A DNA stretch of 64,000 bases from Chytridium lagenaria. Lineage: Eukaryota; Chytridiomycota; Chytridiomycetes; Chytridiales; Chytridiaceae. The DNA lies in assembly GCA_025449115.1 (NCBI GenBank), contig JAHLKC010000096.1:1-64000 (forward strand), given 5' to 3'. Below, in pieces: positions 12,701 through 26,500 of the stretch. Positions within the stretch are counted from its first letter, which is position 1, and the number at the start of each line of letters is the position of its first letter. Both the position numbers and the translations under genes were made by a program. The notes beneath the pieces are model-generated. The model was not told where the DNA came from, ran no database searches, and saw only the letters and a program-made list of their open reading frames with translations.

Positions 12701-13529
12701 TTTCTGTAATTAATATCGAGTTATGGCCATACAAGTTATTGTAGGGCGAGTGTAAATTATTCGGAGCAGTTATGCGGCTCCAGAGGAGGTGATGTGAGGA
12801 ACTTGAGGATTATTTTGACGCTACTGGTGGCTTTGGTGGTTCCGTTGACGTTTAAAGCATCATTATTTTTGAAAACCACTATACCTCAATGGCTTATGGT
12901 TTTTGCCTTCGCTTTCCGTGGAGTGGTAAGCAATCATTTTCTTTCCTTGACATCTTTGTTGATTTATTATTAAATGGTTGTTTGGATAATATCTGTTCAA
13001 TGTCTAACTATTTCTCGCTTTAGGGATATGCGTAAGTTCTTTGCTAGGGTTTAATGTTTGGTGGCAGTAATGAGGAAAAGGCTGACTGATTTATTCCATT
13101 TTTTTTATTTCAGCATGCTCGCGGCACTTTTCCATCGGGCAGATAAAACGGACCAAACCGCAGACCTCTTTTCCTCGTAAGTTTATCCATTTCTTGCCAA
13201 AAATGTTGCATTGCTCATCTACTTAAATTCCAGGTATGTTGTCATTATGGTTTTTTCTCGCCAGTGGGCCCAGTCTCCTCACCATGGAACATTTCGTGCC
13301 TCTTTCCACTATCCTCATGATATCCCTTATCGCAGCATGTGTTGTAGCTGAATCTGCACTTGCATTATCGTCCATGTGGATGAGTATACCCATATGCCTT
13401 GCATTCAACTACATGATGGAACAGAACGAGAGAAGGTTTTTTGCACTCTGGGAGGCGTTGTGTAGTGGAGAAAAGATTGAAAGATTAAGACGCGTGAGAT
13501 GCGGGATCATGAACTTGGAAAAACAATAA
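9787..13529 (+). CDS. Large polytopic membrane protein, unrecognised
   Basis: I do not recognise the family. The first exon (9787-about 11392) encodes roughly 535 residues of mostly disordered Ser/Pro/Thr/Asn-rich sequence, ending in a folded-looking segment (GRYVGVSVPTEEIEEYL). After an intron come several hydrophobic helices: TIYLLLGISFIVYML near 11490, FWFYLISALLMFIS near 11620 and FWVMGVVFLTVGVLSVVL near 11715. A charged cytoplasmic-type loop follows at 12290-12600 (RDRQWRRRRVFLLERLL, then acidic residues and a basic helix), and more membrane segments near 12620, 12820, 12890, 13290 and 13370. The last exon ends at 13529 with MNLEKQ. At least six introns are implied. The loop resembles linkers of membrane-bound cyclases or receptors, but no cyclase, kinase or RGS domain follows. 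Cytoplasmic N-terminus with about ten membrane helices is inference. Confidence 0.65.
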
Positions 13530-14135
13530 AACAATTGTGCTGATTTGATATCACAACAACAAGTTTTTTCGAAAGCCTTCAGCAGGCAGTAAGTAACACG
13601 ATTAAAACAAAAAACAAAATCTTTCTATTTTGTTGTGTCACCTACCGTTAAACTATGATGTTACACAGAGGCGCAAACAATCTTTTTGACCCGTCTTTAA
13701 ACCACCATCATCAGCATCATCCATGCATCACCACCAGCGCTCAATGCATTGATCCCACCTTACACCCATCCATCCACACATCTGCTCAAGTGCATACTCA
13801 CATTCATCTGCAGTCCGTCTTAACCTAGACACTGCCCGTTCATCCATCTTTCCATCCATCTATCCATCAATCTCTTGCATCCAACCATCACTTGACATAG
13901 AAATTGTCAGAACACAAAACTTCAACAACCAAGTAATATCATTCATTTGAGGGGAGACATACACATTCAATTCAACAAGGAAAAGGAGGAGGAGGAGGAC
14001 TCACAGAACTTTGGATTCAAGGAAAAGAAAGGGAAAGAGAAAGAAAGAAGACGGGACGAAGGGTTTAGTTGCAGAAACAGTCCTTTGGAATTGTTTTCAT
14101 TTAGTGGAGGGAATTCACCCTAGCAGGTCTGCAAC
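13530..14135. repeat. Intergenic with imprecise CATC/ATCC repeats
   Basis: Between the polytopic membrane gene and OPT1. From about 13690 to 13890 the plus strand is full of imperfect CATC, ATCC and CCAT units, including several ATCCATC stretches near 13765 and 13845-13865. A GGA/GAA purine-rich tract follows at 13980-14055, just upstream of the OPT1 start. No coding frame is seen. Confidence 0.6.
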
Positions 14136-17100
14136 ATGACTGAGGGACCAACGTCTATGACTGCTGGCCCTTCAACTCCAAGAAAAATGGCCAGTGTTTC
14201 CTTGTCAAATGCATATCCATCACAAGAAGGTGAGAGAATCTTGAGCTGAGAAGATGGAGGACGATGAGAAAGGAAGCTATTAAACCTGGCTGCAACGATC
14301 AGACTCATTCTGGCCATCGTCGTCTACTACTGTAAACTTTACCTAAACGCTTTCTTATTCATTACAGCAATTTCATACACTACAAGCGAGGCATCAGTTT
14401 ACAAAGAGAACAGCTTGAGGATCGAGGAAGAGGACGGATCGGATGATGTGGGGATCGTTGACGAAATTTATGATATCGTGGATGCAGTAGTACCACGGAC
14501 AGATGATCCCACTCTACCAGCTCTTACATTCCGAGTCTTGATTCTTGGACCCATTTTTTGTATAGTATTATCGTGCCTCAACACCCTTTTCACATTCCGT
14601 ACAAATCAATTCGTAAGTTTTTTTTTTCGTCGCCTTCTCTTGTACTTTTATTGCTCCTTATGGTTTAAAGAGCATTGCGTAACCAATTTATAGGTCACTT
14701 CCCCTTTCATAGGAGTTCTTTTGGCCTACCCCATTGGACTTTTTATGTCTAGAACACTTCCTACAAAAGTTTTTCGCATCTGCGGATTCCCGTTAACCCT
14801 CAATCCTGGAAATTTTAACTACAAGGAACATACCCTTATCTACGTGTTTTGCAGCACCGGAGCGAGCACAGGTAAATTAAATTTACTACAATGTCGCTTA
14901 TTGCTAACGAATAATCTTTTTATCTTGTCAGCTTATGCTCTTTTACAACATTATTGGACAGAAGGTTAGTTGAGCCCTGTATGAGCGGCTGATTATGCTC
15001 TTACGTTTGACTCTAACTCTTGAAATAGTATCAACTGTATCAAACCTCACTTAGCATTTGGGCTGCCATTGCGTTTGCTGTTGTAACTCAAATTTTTGGG
15101 TATGGATTATACATGTCTTTTCGTTGTCGCTACTTGAATATTGTGCTAAATTTAATTTATAATTAGATACGGTCTAGCTGGTCTTTGCAGAAGATACCTT
15201 GTTCGGCCAGCATCTGTGGGTCCATCCTTTCTAGCATGCCTCATTCTAATTTTTTCAAAGATGTTGTGGCCTGCAAACCTCTCCATCGTTGCCATGCTCA
15301 ACTCACTCCACGAGACCACAGAGCCCGCAGACTCAAAAGGCCGCTCGGCATGTCACGTTTTGCCTTCTTCTGGGTAGCGGTGGCAGCTACGGCGATATAC
15401 CAATTTCTTCCAAATTACATTGCGCCAATGCTATCGGCTGTGTCGGTTTTTATGCTATGTTGCAACTTTTTCAAAGTCAGTATGGCCTCCTTTCTATGCG
15501 CTATAGCCCCTCATCATAAAATTAATTACTAATTGTTATTATATTGCTCAGAACTCCTTCACTGTTCCGGTTATTGGGATCTGCGCAAGTCAATGGAGGA
15601 CTTGGAATGCTCTCTCTCTCATTTGACTGGAATGTGATCTCGTCCATGGCACCTATCACTTCTCCGCTATGGGCGTTATGCAACCAAATTTTGGATGTGA
15701 GTACATTCTCTCGTGTTAAATTCTTATTTTTTGGTGTAAAACTATGAACTCCCGTATCCTGATATATTCGAAATAGTATGGATAATGGTGTGGATCATCG
15801 TCCCCATCCTCTGGTCCAACAGCGCATTTGGCATAGACCGCAGCCTAGGCGCTGACCCAGACCAAGGTCCCAACGGAACGGGTCGTCTCTATAACACCCC
15901 TGACGACGCCTGGCAGAACCCCTCCATCTTTCCTCTCGGCCAAGTTCTCAACACCCCTCTTCTTTTCAACAAGGACGGTATAGCCATTCAAACCCGTCGC
16001 TTCGTGTTCCGCGAAAACATGACTCTCGATCAAACCTTCTACGATGCCCAAAAACCCATCTACATCTCCACCCTTTTTGCCATCGAATACACCGCCTCCT
16101 TTATCGTGTTTGCCGCCGCTATCTCCCACGTGGCATTATGGTACGGCAAAGATATTTTCTCACGCTTCCGCACCTCCATGTCTGAGCTTGATCAGTCCGA
16201 CATTCACGCTAAACTCATGGATGTGTATCCTGATGTGCCTGATCTCTGGTATTTGCTGTTATTGGGATTAAATCTTGGGGCTGCGATTGTGGTTTGTCAG
16301 TTTGGAGGATTTGCGTTGGAATGGTGGGCGGTGGTGATGGCGTTGGCGTTGGCGATTTTGTCGGTGCTGCCTATTGGAATAATTCAGGCGATTTCAGGAC
16401 AGCAGATTGGTTGAATGTCATGTCAGAGTTTCTTATTGGATTGATATTGCCAGGTCGGATCGTTAGTGTCATGTCGTTTAAGGTATATATCCTCCTTGCC
16501 TTCCTTAATCTTGTTCTTCCTCACCTTCGTTATGCGTAAATTTCTCATCGTGATCAAATTTTAGACTCTTTCGTATATGTCCATGTACCAAGGACTCGCC
16601 TCATTTCGGATCTCAACTAGGACACTATATGAAGATCCCGCTCGAACCATGTTTGGCGTCCAACTCTTCTCCACCATCCTCTCAGCGATCATCAATGTCT
16701 TTACCGCCTGCTTCATCTATGAATCCTTTGGCAAATCCTCCCAATACAAAGTCGACCCCAACGACCCCAGCTCCCCCTTCGCCTGGAAGCTCCAACACAT
16801 TGACGAGCTTCCCCTTGGTTGGAGCTGTAAGCCCCCCCTTCCCCTCCATCCTCCCACTAACCCGTCTTCTAATAATAGCAACAAACTACAACGTCTTCCT
16901 CAACGCCGGAGCAATCTGGGGGGCCATCGGTCCTGCCGTTTCTTCGGTCCCGGCTCCCCCTACCAATACACCCTCTTTGGTTTCCTCATCGGTCTCTCGC
17001 CCCCATCATTCCCTGGATTCTCCATCGCGCGTTCCCCGACGGGTACTGGCATCTCGTCAACATCCCCCTCCTTGCCGCCTTTCCAGGTGGTGGCACCGGT

Positions 17101-17610
17101 TCCATTCGTTCCGACATGATCACACCGTTGTTTTTAGGCATCCTTGTGAATTATTACGTGAAACGGTATCGCCATATGTGGTGGAAGAAATACGCTTATG
17201 TGTTGTCGGCGGCTTTGGATAGTGGATTGGCCGTGACTCTTACGTTGGTGTTTGTAGCGTTTCAGTCAAATGCGAACTTTCAGATCCCTTCCCAGCTTGG
17301 GCATTGAATCGATATGGTGATAACCCTTCATACCTTTTCCACCCCTGGTTTTTTCTTTTTTCATAGGCCATTATTAACTACCACACCTTCCCCCCATTTC
17401 CTTTCGGTTCTTCCCTTTATTGTTTATTGGATATACGTCTTTGCTAACCATTCCCTTTTTGTAGATGCTGAACTCTGCAGCCCTGATTTTTACCTTACCT
17501 GCAAAGAAAGCGAACGTGCCGGCAATGCGTTTGGACGGAAATACCTACAATCTAGCAGTAACGATCCCTTTTGCTATCAAATTAATTTCCAGGGCAAGAA
17601 TGTGGATTAA
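14136..17610 (+). CDS. OPT-family oligopeptide transporter, copy 1
   Basis: Plasma-membrane proton-coupled transporter of the OPT family (small peptides, glutathione or metal chelates; substrate unknown). The start at 14136 opens an N-terminal exon (MTEGPTSMTAG) spliced to the acidic EEDGSDDVGIVDEIYD segment shared by all three copies in the window. Family blocks follow in order: DDPTLPALTFR (14505), NPGNFNYKEH (14805), GLGMLSLSFDW (15600), SNSAFGIDR (15820), GIIQAISGQ (16375), a degraded SMYQGLA...YED region (16580-16640), YNVFLNAGAIWGAIGP (16890), WWKKYAYVLSAALDSGLAV (17180), and the C-terminal NDPFCYQINFQG. Single-base breaks occur near 16411, 16606, 16615 and 16640 and around 16940-17080; the three at 16606-16640 cancel in frame. 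It is either disturbed by sequence errors or an early pseudogene. Confidence 0.85.
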
Positions 17611-18312
17611 ATCTCCAACTACACTCCTTTTTCATTTTTTTCAAGACTATTTTTCTTTTTATCCATATCATTTACCGGTCTTTCTATATCTTCGCTGCTT
17701 ACTCATTTTTTAAAAAGTATAAACCATTGCGTTTTTTTCTTTTTTCTTTCTTTCCCCTAATCATTGTGGCCTTTTTTTTCGTCTGTCCGATATTTTTGTT
17801 GTTATTTTTTCGCGTGTTCGATGACGATGGGGATTTTGTGGTTGCGAGGATTCATTGTTTATATCAACGAGTGTGTTTCTTTTTTGTCGACTCGAGTAGT
17901 CTTGAATACATTTGAAGGGTGGTTTTCGTCTTATTGACGTTATACTAGATGTCACATGGTTGCTAAAGCGACTAAATCTTTTAGTGAATGTTATGTGAAG
18001 CAGGAACAAATGATGGGCAAACACTATCATACACATCATCCACACTTTTCAATACCCCGAAAAGGTTCAGCTTCCCGCAACATGCTTCATACGATCACGA
18101 AAGAGCATTTTAGTTTTCTTTAGGTCGCATCTGTTTCCTTTTTCTCTCCTTCCTTTGAACGGGTTGGTGTAAATTGAGGATCTATCCTGGTCCCATTTAG
18201 ACCCCAATGATCACATATATATGAACGCCAGTTTTAAATATGGAAATTGTCAACTCCATCAAATTGACAATCAATTGAGTTAAGCGAGTGGCCCTTCAGG
18301 GATTCAAGAGCG
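17611..18312. other. Intergenic, T-rich, no gene seen
   Basis: This is the 3' flank of OPT1 and the 5' flank of the RalGAP-like gene. It is dominated by T-rich tracts (17630-17800). The open frames are low complexity and without domains. An upstream exon of the RalGAP gene could hide here, but I could not find one. Confidence 0.5.
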
Positions 18313-21300
18313 ATGTTCCTCGATCGCATCGCTACTCTAAAGCTATTAACAAAGAATCCAGGTAAGCCTCCCATTCCTCTCAAAGCATCCTACATCATGA
18401 CCAGATTCTAACTTAAAGCCCCGTTTTTCTTTTTCATAAAAAAATAATAAGAAACGGGTATCGTCAATGGCTTCCCCATCAACGTCAAAAAGAAGCTTAT
18501 ATGGGAAGTCGTGCAGTGCATGATCCCAAACTCCACACTGATGCCAACCGACGCTTCTCTTATTCTCACTTCCCCTGCTCACGTGAAATGGGTCATGGAG
18601 TTGATCGGGCATGGTCTATCCCTTCCTATCGAGGACGTGAACATTGTCAACGGTTGCATGGCCGTTTATTCATCATGGTTGTTGGATGCAACCACGAAAC
18701 CGATTGCAGTGAAACAGGCAGCCGGAACATGTATTGAGCAGAGGTTTTGGCAGGTAAGAGAGGCACCGTGTTAAGAGTTTTTAACGGAGGGGTAGACGAT
18801 ATACATGCATATCTCGCTTTTATTTGAACCCCGTAAACACTACGACTCGCATGTTTGGAGTACGGCAAAGAATGACGATACGACAGATTTAATTGACACA
18901 CATGTGGAGTTGTGTCGGACGGCGTTGAAGCTTGTTTTGAGTTCTGTGAGGATACTTGGACGGGAGTTTGAGGAAGGGACTTGGGGTGTTGTGTTAAGGG
19001 TAATGCTTGGAGTTACAGATCGGCTATTGTCGGAATGTTGTGGAAGGTTGGAACGGAATAGGAGCGGAGGGAGGGAGGGGGATCTTGGAATGAGAGGGAG
19101 GAGGGGGAGGATCCGGGGCCGAGGATGGGGGATGCGTTGTGTGAGGATTTAATACGGGTGAGTTTTTAGGGTGTTATCGGATGATGTTAAATTCTAAAAA
19201 CGGCTGGTACCTAGGTACTTATGGAGGTTTGGTTGCGCTCTGAAACCCAAGACTCTGAGATGTGGGATTGCCTTAATGTAAGCTTGTCTTTTTCCGTTGT
19301 TTCTCAATTTTTAACCATCAACTCTATTGTAAACTCAGCTTCTCTTTCTCAATGGACACACCGCATTGAAATTATCCAACACTGGAACGCCCTTAATCTC
19401 TCCCTAACCCACCGCATGATCCGGCTACTTCATGGAAACTCAGAAGGCAGCGAAGAAGTATCCATCAACATGTAATAATTATATATCTGCGGCAAACATT
19501 CATATTTCTTCTTTAGAAACGGGTATTCTGTCAGTTTACAGTTGAAGCCGAGCTTCGTGATTTATTCATGGCAGAGATTGATATGTAAGTCCGGGGGAGA
19601 GATGATGTATGCTTATGGTGGTTTAGATGTTATTGGGGATGTTAACGCAATAGAGTCTCCACAGAATTTCGAGGTGGCGATCCTCGTAAGTTTACCGTAT
19701 CTTGCTTATTTTCGCTTCGTCAAAGACGCGTTACTAAATATTATTTTTTTTCTCCTGACTGAACGCGCTCCTTACTGTTTTTATTCTTTCTCTTCGCTTT
19801 ACTTCTATGTTCACCAGGGGCTGGCCCGGATTGTCGATGCCTTTCACTTTATCGGAAGCAACAATAGTAACGTGGATTCTTTTGGGACGAAAACAAGCCC
19901 TCCTGATGGCAACACCATTCTTCACATGTTTGGTGATTGGCTGTTCAAAGCCATTTTACGTCCATCTTTAAAGTAAATGAACCTGCCGTAACTTCTTCAA
20001 ACACTAAAATTAATTAAAATGATCAGATACGAAGAAGGAATCTCCCAAGCCTACGCTATCATCTGTCGTATATTCAGCAAACCCCAACGTCGTCAACCCT
20101 TCGACCGACCCCACCTCGACCGTTTCTACAACGCCCTCAAAGTTGGTTTAAAAAGCGACTCCCAATCCCTTACCTCCATCATCATGAATTCCGAAAATCT
20201 TTTCTCGCTAGACTTGGAAGGTATTCGACTTCTTATCCCCAACATGGTGATCGCTCTTCGTCGTGTTCTCCCTAAACTCGAACGTGACTTTATATTGAAT
20301 TACCCTGTCGATGAACTTCGGAGAGCGGCGTTTAGGATCATTGGATGCGTAATGACGGTTCCGAACCATTTTGATGGAGTGATGGTAGAGGGACTTGGGG
20401 AGACGGATCGACAATCATTGACTAATCCGGATTTGTTGAACGAGGATTCAATTCTTTTGAAAAGGGTTTGAGCTGTCATGTTTATACCTTTAGTAACGCC
20501 TGTAACGTAGATATTGACATATTATCATCGGTTTGACGCGAGTCGACATTTTGATTCCGTCAACACGCCAGCCTTCTACGTTCTCAAACCACGTCTACTT
20601 GAAATGCTCATATCGTCGCTCAAAGTCGAAACTTCACCTACAAACTGTAAGATGATTATTAATCTCTTGTGTTGCTTCGCGTTTGAGGAGGCGAGGTTTT
20701 GCCCAGGGGTTCCTGTGCTGGTCATCGGAGCCATAAAAGAAAAGGTGAGCTTATTTCGGTTGCTTTTATGATGGTTGGGTTCTTATATAATGTAGATTGG
20801 AGTCAGAAGCGTTTGGGCTGGGGAAGTGATTATGTGTGCGTTGGAAACGCTTGCACAGTTGACTGCGTTGTGGAAGTACGTGAATCACGGGAATAAGGTG
20901 CGGCATGACCCTTCAAAGTAAAACTAAACATCTAAAGACATGCGCGAGAGAACTTGTCATATCATTGTGTCAATACATTGACGGATTATTCGTTGAAGAC
21001 AGTCTTGTGGTAAGTGTCATTCTTCCCGATGTTGCTAGGTATTGAAGCGTAGACAGGCGAATCACACTCTCATCATCAAAGCCTACGACTGCCTTATCCG
21101 TTGGTGCATCATCGGTACCTGGATCCTTGGAGACCGAGACTGCCTGACATCCGCCATCTCCTCCCTCTGTCGCGGTATCACCCTCTTAGACCGTGAAGGC
21201 GACTTCTCCGCTATATCCTCCACCCTTCCCACTACCCCAATCTCTAATACCGGTTCCTCCCTATCAATTGGTTCCGATAAAACTCCTTTATCCGTCTCAA

Positions 21301-23456
21301 ATGCCACATCAACGCTCGCGACGCATTTTGCGAATCTTGCGGAAACTGTGAAATCTGGGACCTCCGAACGTCGGAAATTAGGGGTACGGTCGAACACAAA
21401 GATCTTCCAAAAACTTCCTCATGTCAAGGTTGTGGTGGAGAAGGGTGGTGGAGTTAGTACTGAAACAAAAGATGGCGGAGTGGGGCTACCGACTTTTGCA
21501 ACATTGAAGTGTGAGTTGGCGGTAAAAAGCGCGGCTGAGACGGCATTTGCGCATTTGGTAAATCAGTTGGGGCATTTTCCGCCGTTTGGAGAGAGTACCG
21601 GAGTGTCTCGTGTGAGCACCGTGTGGAGTGAACTGGAAGAATTGAAACGGATTTTGGAGATTCGTGGTAAACTGCGTGGTGAACCCAGCGCGTTCAGCAT
21701 TTCAGAGTTGCGACGGTTTTTGCGATACTATATTTTCGATGGGAGGGTTGTTGTTGGACTTTTGGAGCATCCCAATTGGGCGTATGAGGAAGAAGATGGG
21801 GAGACTGTGGACCCTCGTTTGACGATTATCTTGAGAGACGCGACTGGAAAGTATTCGTGGACGACAAAGCTTAAGTATATCGAGGATACGGGGAGAATTG
21901 AAAATCAATGGCATTCCAATCGGCCTTCTCCTTCAGCCACTAACAGCAATCTTGCAGCAGGTAAAGAGTCTTATTAAATAATTGTTTTTTTATGACTTTC
22001 ATTTTTCTCATTCATTATACCATAAAGTGGACAATTCCACAAAAAGTATCGATTCCATACCAAGGAAACGACCTTCGTCTGCACCCGCTCGTTCCGTTCT
22101 AACTCCCTCTCGGGATCCTTTCCCCGACGCTCGTTTCACCGCTTCCATCATCCCGACCCTGGCTCCTCATATCCCTCCATCCAGTTCCGTCGTTCACGTC
22201 AAAAGTGAAAACGACACAACCTTGCCTCAACTCAACGTTGGAGACGAGTCCATGGAAAATCGACGCTCGTTTGACGTCATCAAGAAGCTTATGGAGAAGC
22301 AGTTTCTGTGGGAAGTTGATAAGATTAAGGATATTCAAGCAATGTAGCAACACTCTTTTTAAATTTATCATTTTAATGTTGTTTTTTTTTTTATCAGGAT
22401 ATCAAAATATCTACAACCGAGTTACCCCCGCTTGAGCTTGATCGAGGGAGCATTGATACGCCGTCTTCAGTCTTCCGGCTCTATCTCGCCCAGAACGGTT
22501 TCTTAAATCTAGAGCATCGAGAGAAACTGAGACCGTTATCGGTTTCTGATACATTTTTAAAAGACCTGGAGAAACTGGATTCATTGCCGGAGTAAAATTT
22601 CATCCCCACCTTTTATTCTTATCATTTCTTAGACGTGAATGTGTCCCTATCACCGTTCTTTTTGCGAGATCATGCGAAGACACCGTCGACAATATCATTC
22701 AACCTTCATCCTTGAGCCAAGATTTCTACCAATTTCTTTATACCATTGCATGGCCCGTGGATTCTGCAAAACACACGGGATTCTCTGGCTCTCTTAACCC
22801 AAGCGCATGCTCAACCCTTCCGTATTTCTCAAGCTCCTCAACTGAAGTCATCTTTCAGACACCATACCTTCTCTCAATCCAAGATCCTATCACCCGCAAG
22901 AACAAAGCCCTTCCATAGAAATCCCTGATTCACCCCTCCAACCTTCTTTCGAAACTCAATGACGCCGTGGTATGCCTTCTATGGTTAGAAGATCTCTCAG
23001 ACTTCCGGGCTTTATCAAGACGCATAGCCACATCTCTTCCCTTATAGCCGTGTTTGTCATCATCCATCCATTCCGTCAATCCCCGGGTCTCTACCAAATC
23101 CGCGTCATTGGACAAGAAGATACACAGCTTCCTGGACCACTATTTGATGGAATAGTCGTAAGCAGACATACAATTGGGATGTTAGTGCGGCAGATGGCGG
23201 TCAGAATACATAATCATGTCAAGGTGGCGAAAGGGGCGTACCGAAAACCGTAAGTTTTTGTAAGAGTATTTGTTATCGTTCTAAACTTTTGGAAGTCAAA
23301 TTGCACGGCGGCTTCAAGTAGAGGAGATCGCATCTCGTCACAAAATGAACACATCGCTAGCAAGGTATACAACAAACATCCTTTCCTTTCTATTCTAATA
23401 GTGCCTTTTTATTTTTCAAAAGCTTCTACGCCGACCTTTTCACACCGTGTTCTTGA
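18313..23456 (+). CDS. Ral GTPase-activating protein alpha-like
   Basis: Large cytoplasmic GAP-complex subunit resembling RalGAP-alpha/tuberin. The proposed start reads MFLDRIATLKLLTKNP, then an intron, then ETGIVNGFPINVKKK. The N-terminal half matches the helical region of RalGAP-alpha (WEVVQCMIP..., DTHVELCRTALKLV near 18890). The C-terminal Rap/Ran-GAP domain starts near 22640: RECVPITVLFARS, FYQFLYTIAWPVD, HTGFSGSL (22770), then IAVFVIIHPF (23045), LPGPLFDGIVVS (23130) and VRQMAVRIHNHVKVAKGAY. The last exon splices to SFYADLFTPCS with a stop at 23456. More than ten introns are implied. Compared with animal proteins the far N-terminus is short, so upstream exons may be missing. Its end is 112 bp from the convergent villin gene. 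The GTPase target is unknown. Confidence 0.75.
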
Positions 23457-23567
23457 TGATATCCGAAAACTAAACCGCGCTAACGTTTCTGACGTTCGCG
23501 GTATTATTCCTGTTTAATAAATAGGAAGAGGATTGATTACCATCAAAAAAGATCAGCTACACATGTG

Positions 23568-26500
23568 TTAGAGTTTTTTGTTTAGCAAACAGAAACCTTT
23601 TTTCTTTAAATCAGATTGTTTCCACACAGGATATGCAGCAAATGTGGAAGGGTCCGTCTTGAAGACTTTCTGGAAATCAGCAGGCGACAAGTACTGGGAA
23701 TGTCAGCGTGAAGTTACTATACTATGTGTACCTGTTCTAGATGCGCTGGATTGACTCCAAGAGGAAGGTCATCTTTTCTTCGAAGTTCTTCAAGACTATG
23801 CACTGACTTCTTCATCTAAAACACATGAGTCATGTACTTCTTTCCGCAGCAGCATACCTTTTCTAAAAGCGCCGAAACACTTTCAGCTTTAGGCTGTAAG
23901 CGCTTCTTAGATTTCAAGCTTCCAGTCCGCTTGAGCATATCCAACTATAAATAATTTAGAAAACCCCCCCCAAAAAAAAAGAATAAACTCACGAATCCTC
24001 CCCCCGTATATTCATCGGACCCATCATCGAAAGCAACAAAACAAGACTTGAATCCAACCGTCTCTTCCCCGCTCTTTACCAACCAAACCGTCTCCCCATC
24101 AATTTTTCGTGCCGGAGTTTCTGCTACCGCCTCTTCCGCATACTCTAAAATCGTTTCGAGAGAGAGTTTGAGGTCTTTGTAGTTGGATCGAGCGTCTGCT
24201 CCTACCCAAACGTAGAATTCAAAAAAGGCGTCAAGAATGTAGACGGAGCTTGATTTGAGGTCGGATTGTGAGAATGGGGTGATTTCTTCAGCCTGAGAAC
24301 ATATAAGAGATAGTTAGATATATAAGAATATTAGAGAAAGTGCGCGTACCGTTGGGCATCCATTAACGACGTGTGATATCCGGAAGAGACGCGTAGTGTA
24401 TGTTCCGAGCATGTCGCGACGTTTAAGAAGATACGGGAGGCTTGCGTATTCATCATTATCTTGCTTAACAGAGTCTTTCCCGCCCAACTTTTGCCAAAAA
24501 ATATGAAGGTTCTTTCCCTTCTTCAATTTTTCGATATTTTGAATCTGTTGCATGCAAAAAGAGAAATGAGCAAGAGAGTTGCTAAATTCCAGTTTTCCTT
24601 TGGCGTCACTACCACACTTTGACAACGACAAAAAATGATGTAAAATGAACACAAAATCATACCCCAAGTCGTTCCGCGAGCATCCTACTATATCTCTTCT
24701 CAGACTCAAAACTTCCATTCCCTACCCAAATGAAAGATTTATCCTTGAGCACAGCCACAAAACACGAGCCCCGTGTCAAACTCGATATCTTCCACTTGGC
24801 CTCAACAATTCGGATACAGTCTTCAGCATCACCCTGAACCTGAAAGAGGAATCGATCTTTTTGAACGCCAGAGGTCCGTGAACCTTTCTTTACGATAGCG
24901 AGAGATGAATTACTTGAAGACGTGTCGGAGAGCGAGGGACGGAAGATTGAGAGGAAGTGAGGAGGCTCGTGACCTTCGCTGACACGCACATTACGGCAGC
25001 CTAAAGTTTTCTCTACTTCTGAGGCTCGATACGCAATCGTAGCTTGTTTCCGTCTGAATTATATTTTTTCCAATTTTAGAAAAGAATAGTGAAGAGAAGG
25101 GATTTTAAGAATATTATCATACCCCTTTGGCCGAATTCCCTATCCAACTATAAATCATTAACATCTCCTTCTCATTCCCTGGTCGTCCTTTCAAGTGCTT
25201 ATATAGAAAGTAATATGCCTCTCCCGAGTGCAATATCCCATACTCAGACTCAGGGAGGGCGGATATTTCAGATCCACTAGCGACAAAGGCTTCCAAGGAT
25301 ATCTTTCCCAGGTCCGACTGAATGGGAGGTGGGCCTCCTGGATCCTCAATATCGGCGCCATCGGCTGGTCTATCCCATGATGCTGGCGGTGGAGGTGGAT
25401 GAAGCATTTTATATACATCAATGCTCTCAACGGTTGGTATGGAGACTGAAATAAACAAAGTTTTAATATACTTGAGTTACTATAAGTGCATATAGATACT
25501 GACATCCGCCGCGATCATAAACATAACGACTTCTGTCCTTCACTTGCACGTTTCGAGGAGCCTTAACCTCAATTGTTACACCGTCCGACCAGTCAGGGAA
25601 GAGCTCCATAAAAAAGACGCTTTCCCCCGCGTCTCGTTCAAGATAAATAGCACATCTGCAGGGTTTGCTTGATTCCTTTGAATGTCCTAAAAAGAAGTTG
25701 GCGTCTTTAGGAAAAAATACAGCTCTGAACCAATTACCAGTTGTGCGTGCTGGTTTCCAAGAGCTCGGTCCGCTTCAGAAGAATGCTCCATACCAAATAT
25801 ATACGGCGTTGGATTTGTACTCCAAGATAAAAACTCCACCGCTGTTGACGAGTTTTGACGATACGCTCTTTCCAGAAGGAGCAATAATTGAGAATTCTTC
25901 GCTGTTATCTTTAAGACTGTGGAAAAACATTTTTAAAAAAGGAATAAATGATGCTATGTCTAACAATGCAAGTCTTTCTTACCCGTAGAGAACGAGGCTG
26001 GTATCCATGTTCTTTTCAAAATCTGCATCCTCTCCGTCTGAAGTGATGTGCAATTGAATCGTGAGGAATCGTCAAAATTGTTGAATCAAGTAGACGCCAA
26101 AATTCTAGATGTTTTGAGGAGTCGTCCTTTTTCATCTATATAGATAATTAGTAAAATGTTAGTGTAAATATAAATAAATATACTAACCAATGACAATAAT
26201 ATTCGCCTTTGTTCTTAATTCTTTATCTTTAAGCCTGTTTGCCACCTCTAACGCCTTTGCCTTCTTTACTTTTGTGGCGCCAGAGCCAACCCAAACATAT
26301 AAAGTCGCAAACTCGATAGAACCACCAAGCTTTCCTTTCATGGGGGATGCTGGCACGTGAGGGGCTGGGTTTTCCAAGATGAATACGTCAACACTATTGA
26401 TGGATTGGGGGGTAAAAGGGACCTTGCTAAAGTACATCCGTCGTTTCCCTTTGATGCGAAAGAGGGCTTTCTCTCTTGTTAAAGACGACGATAAAGTGAT

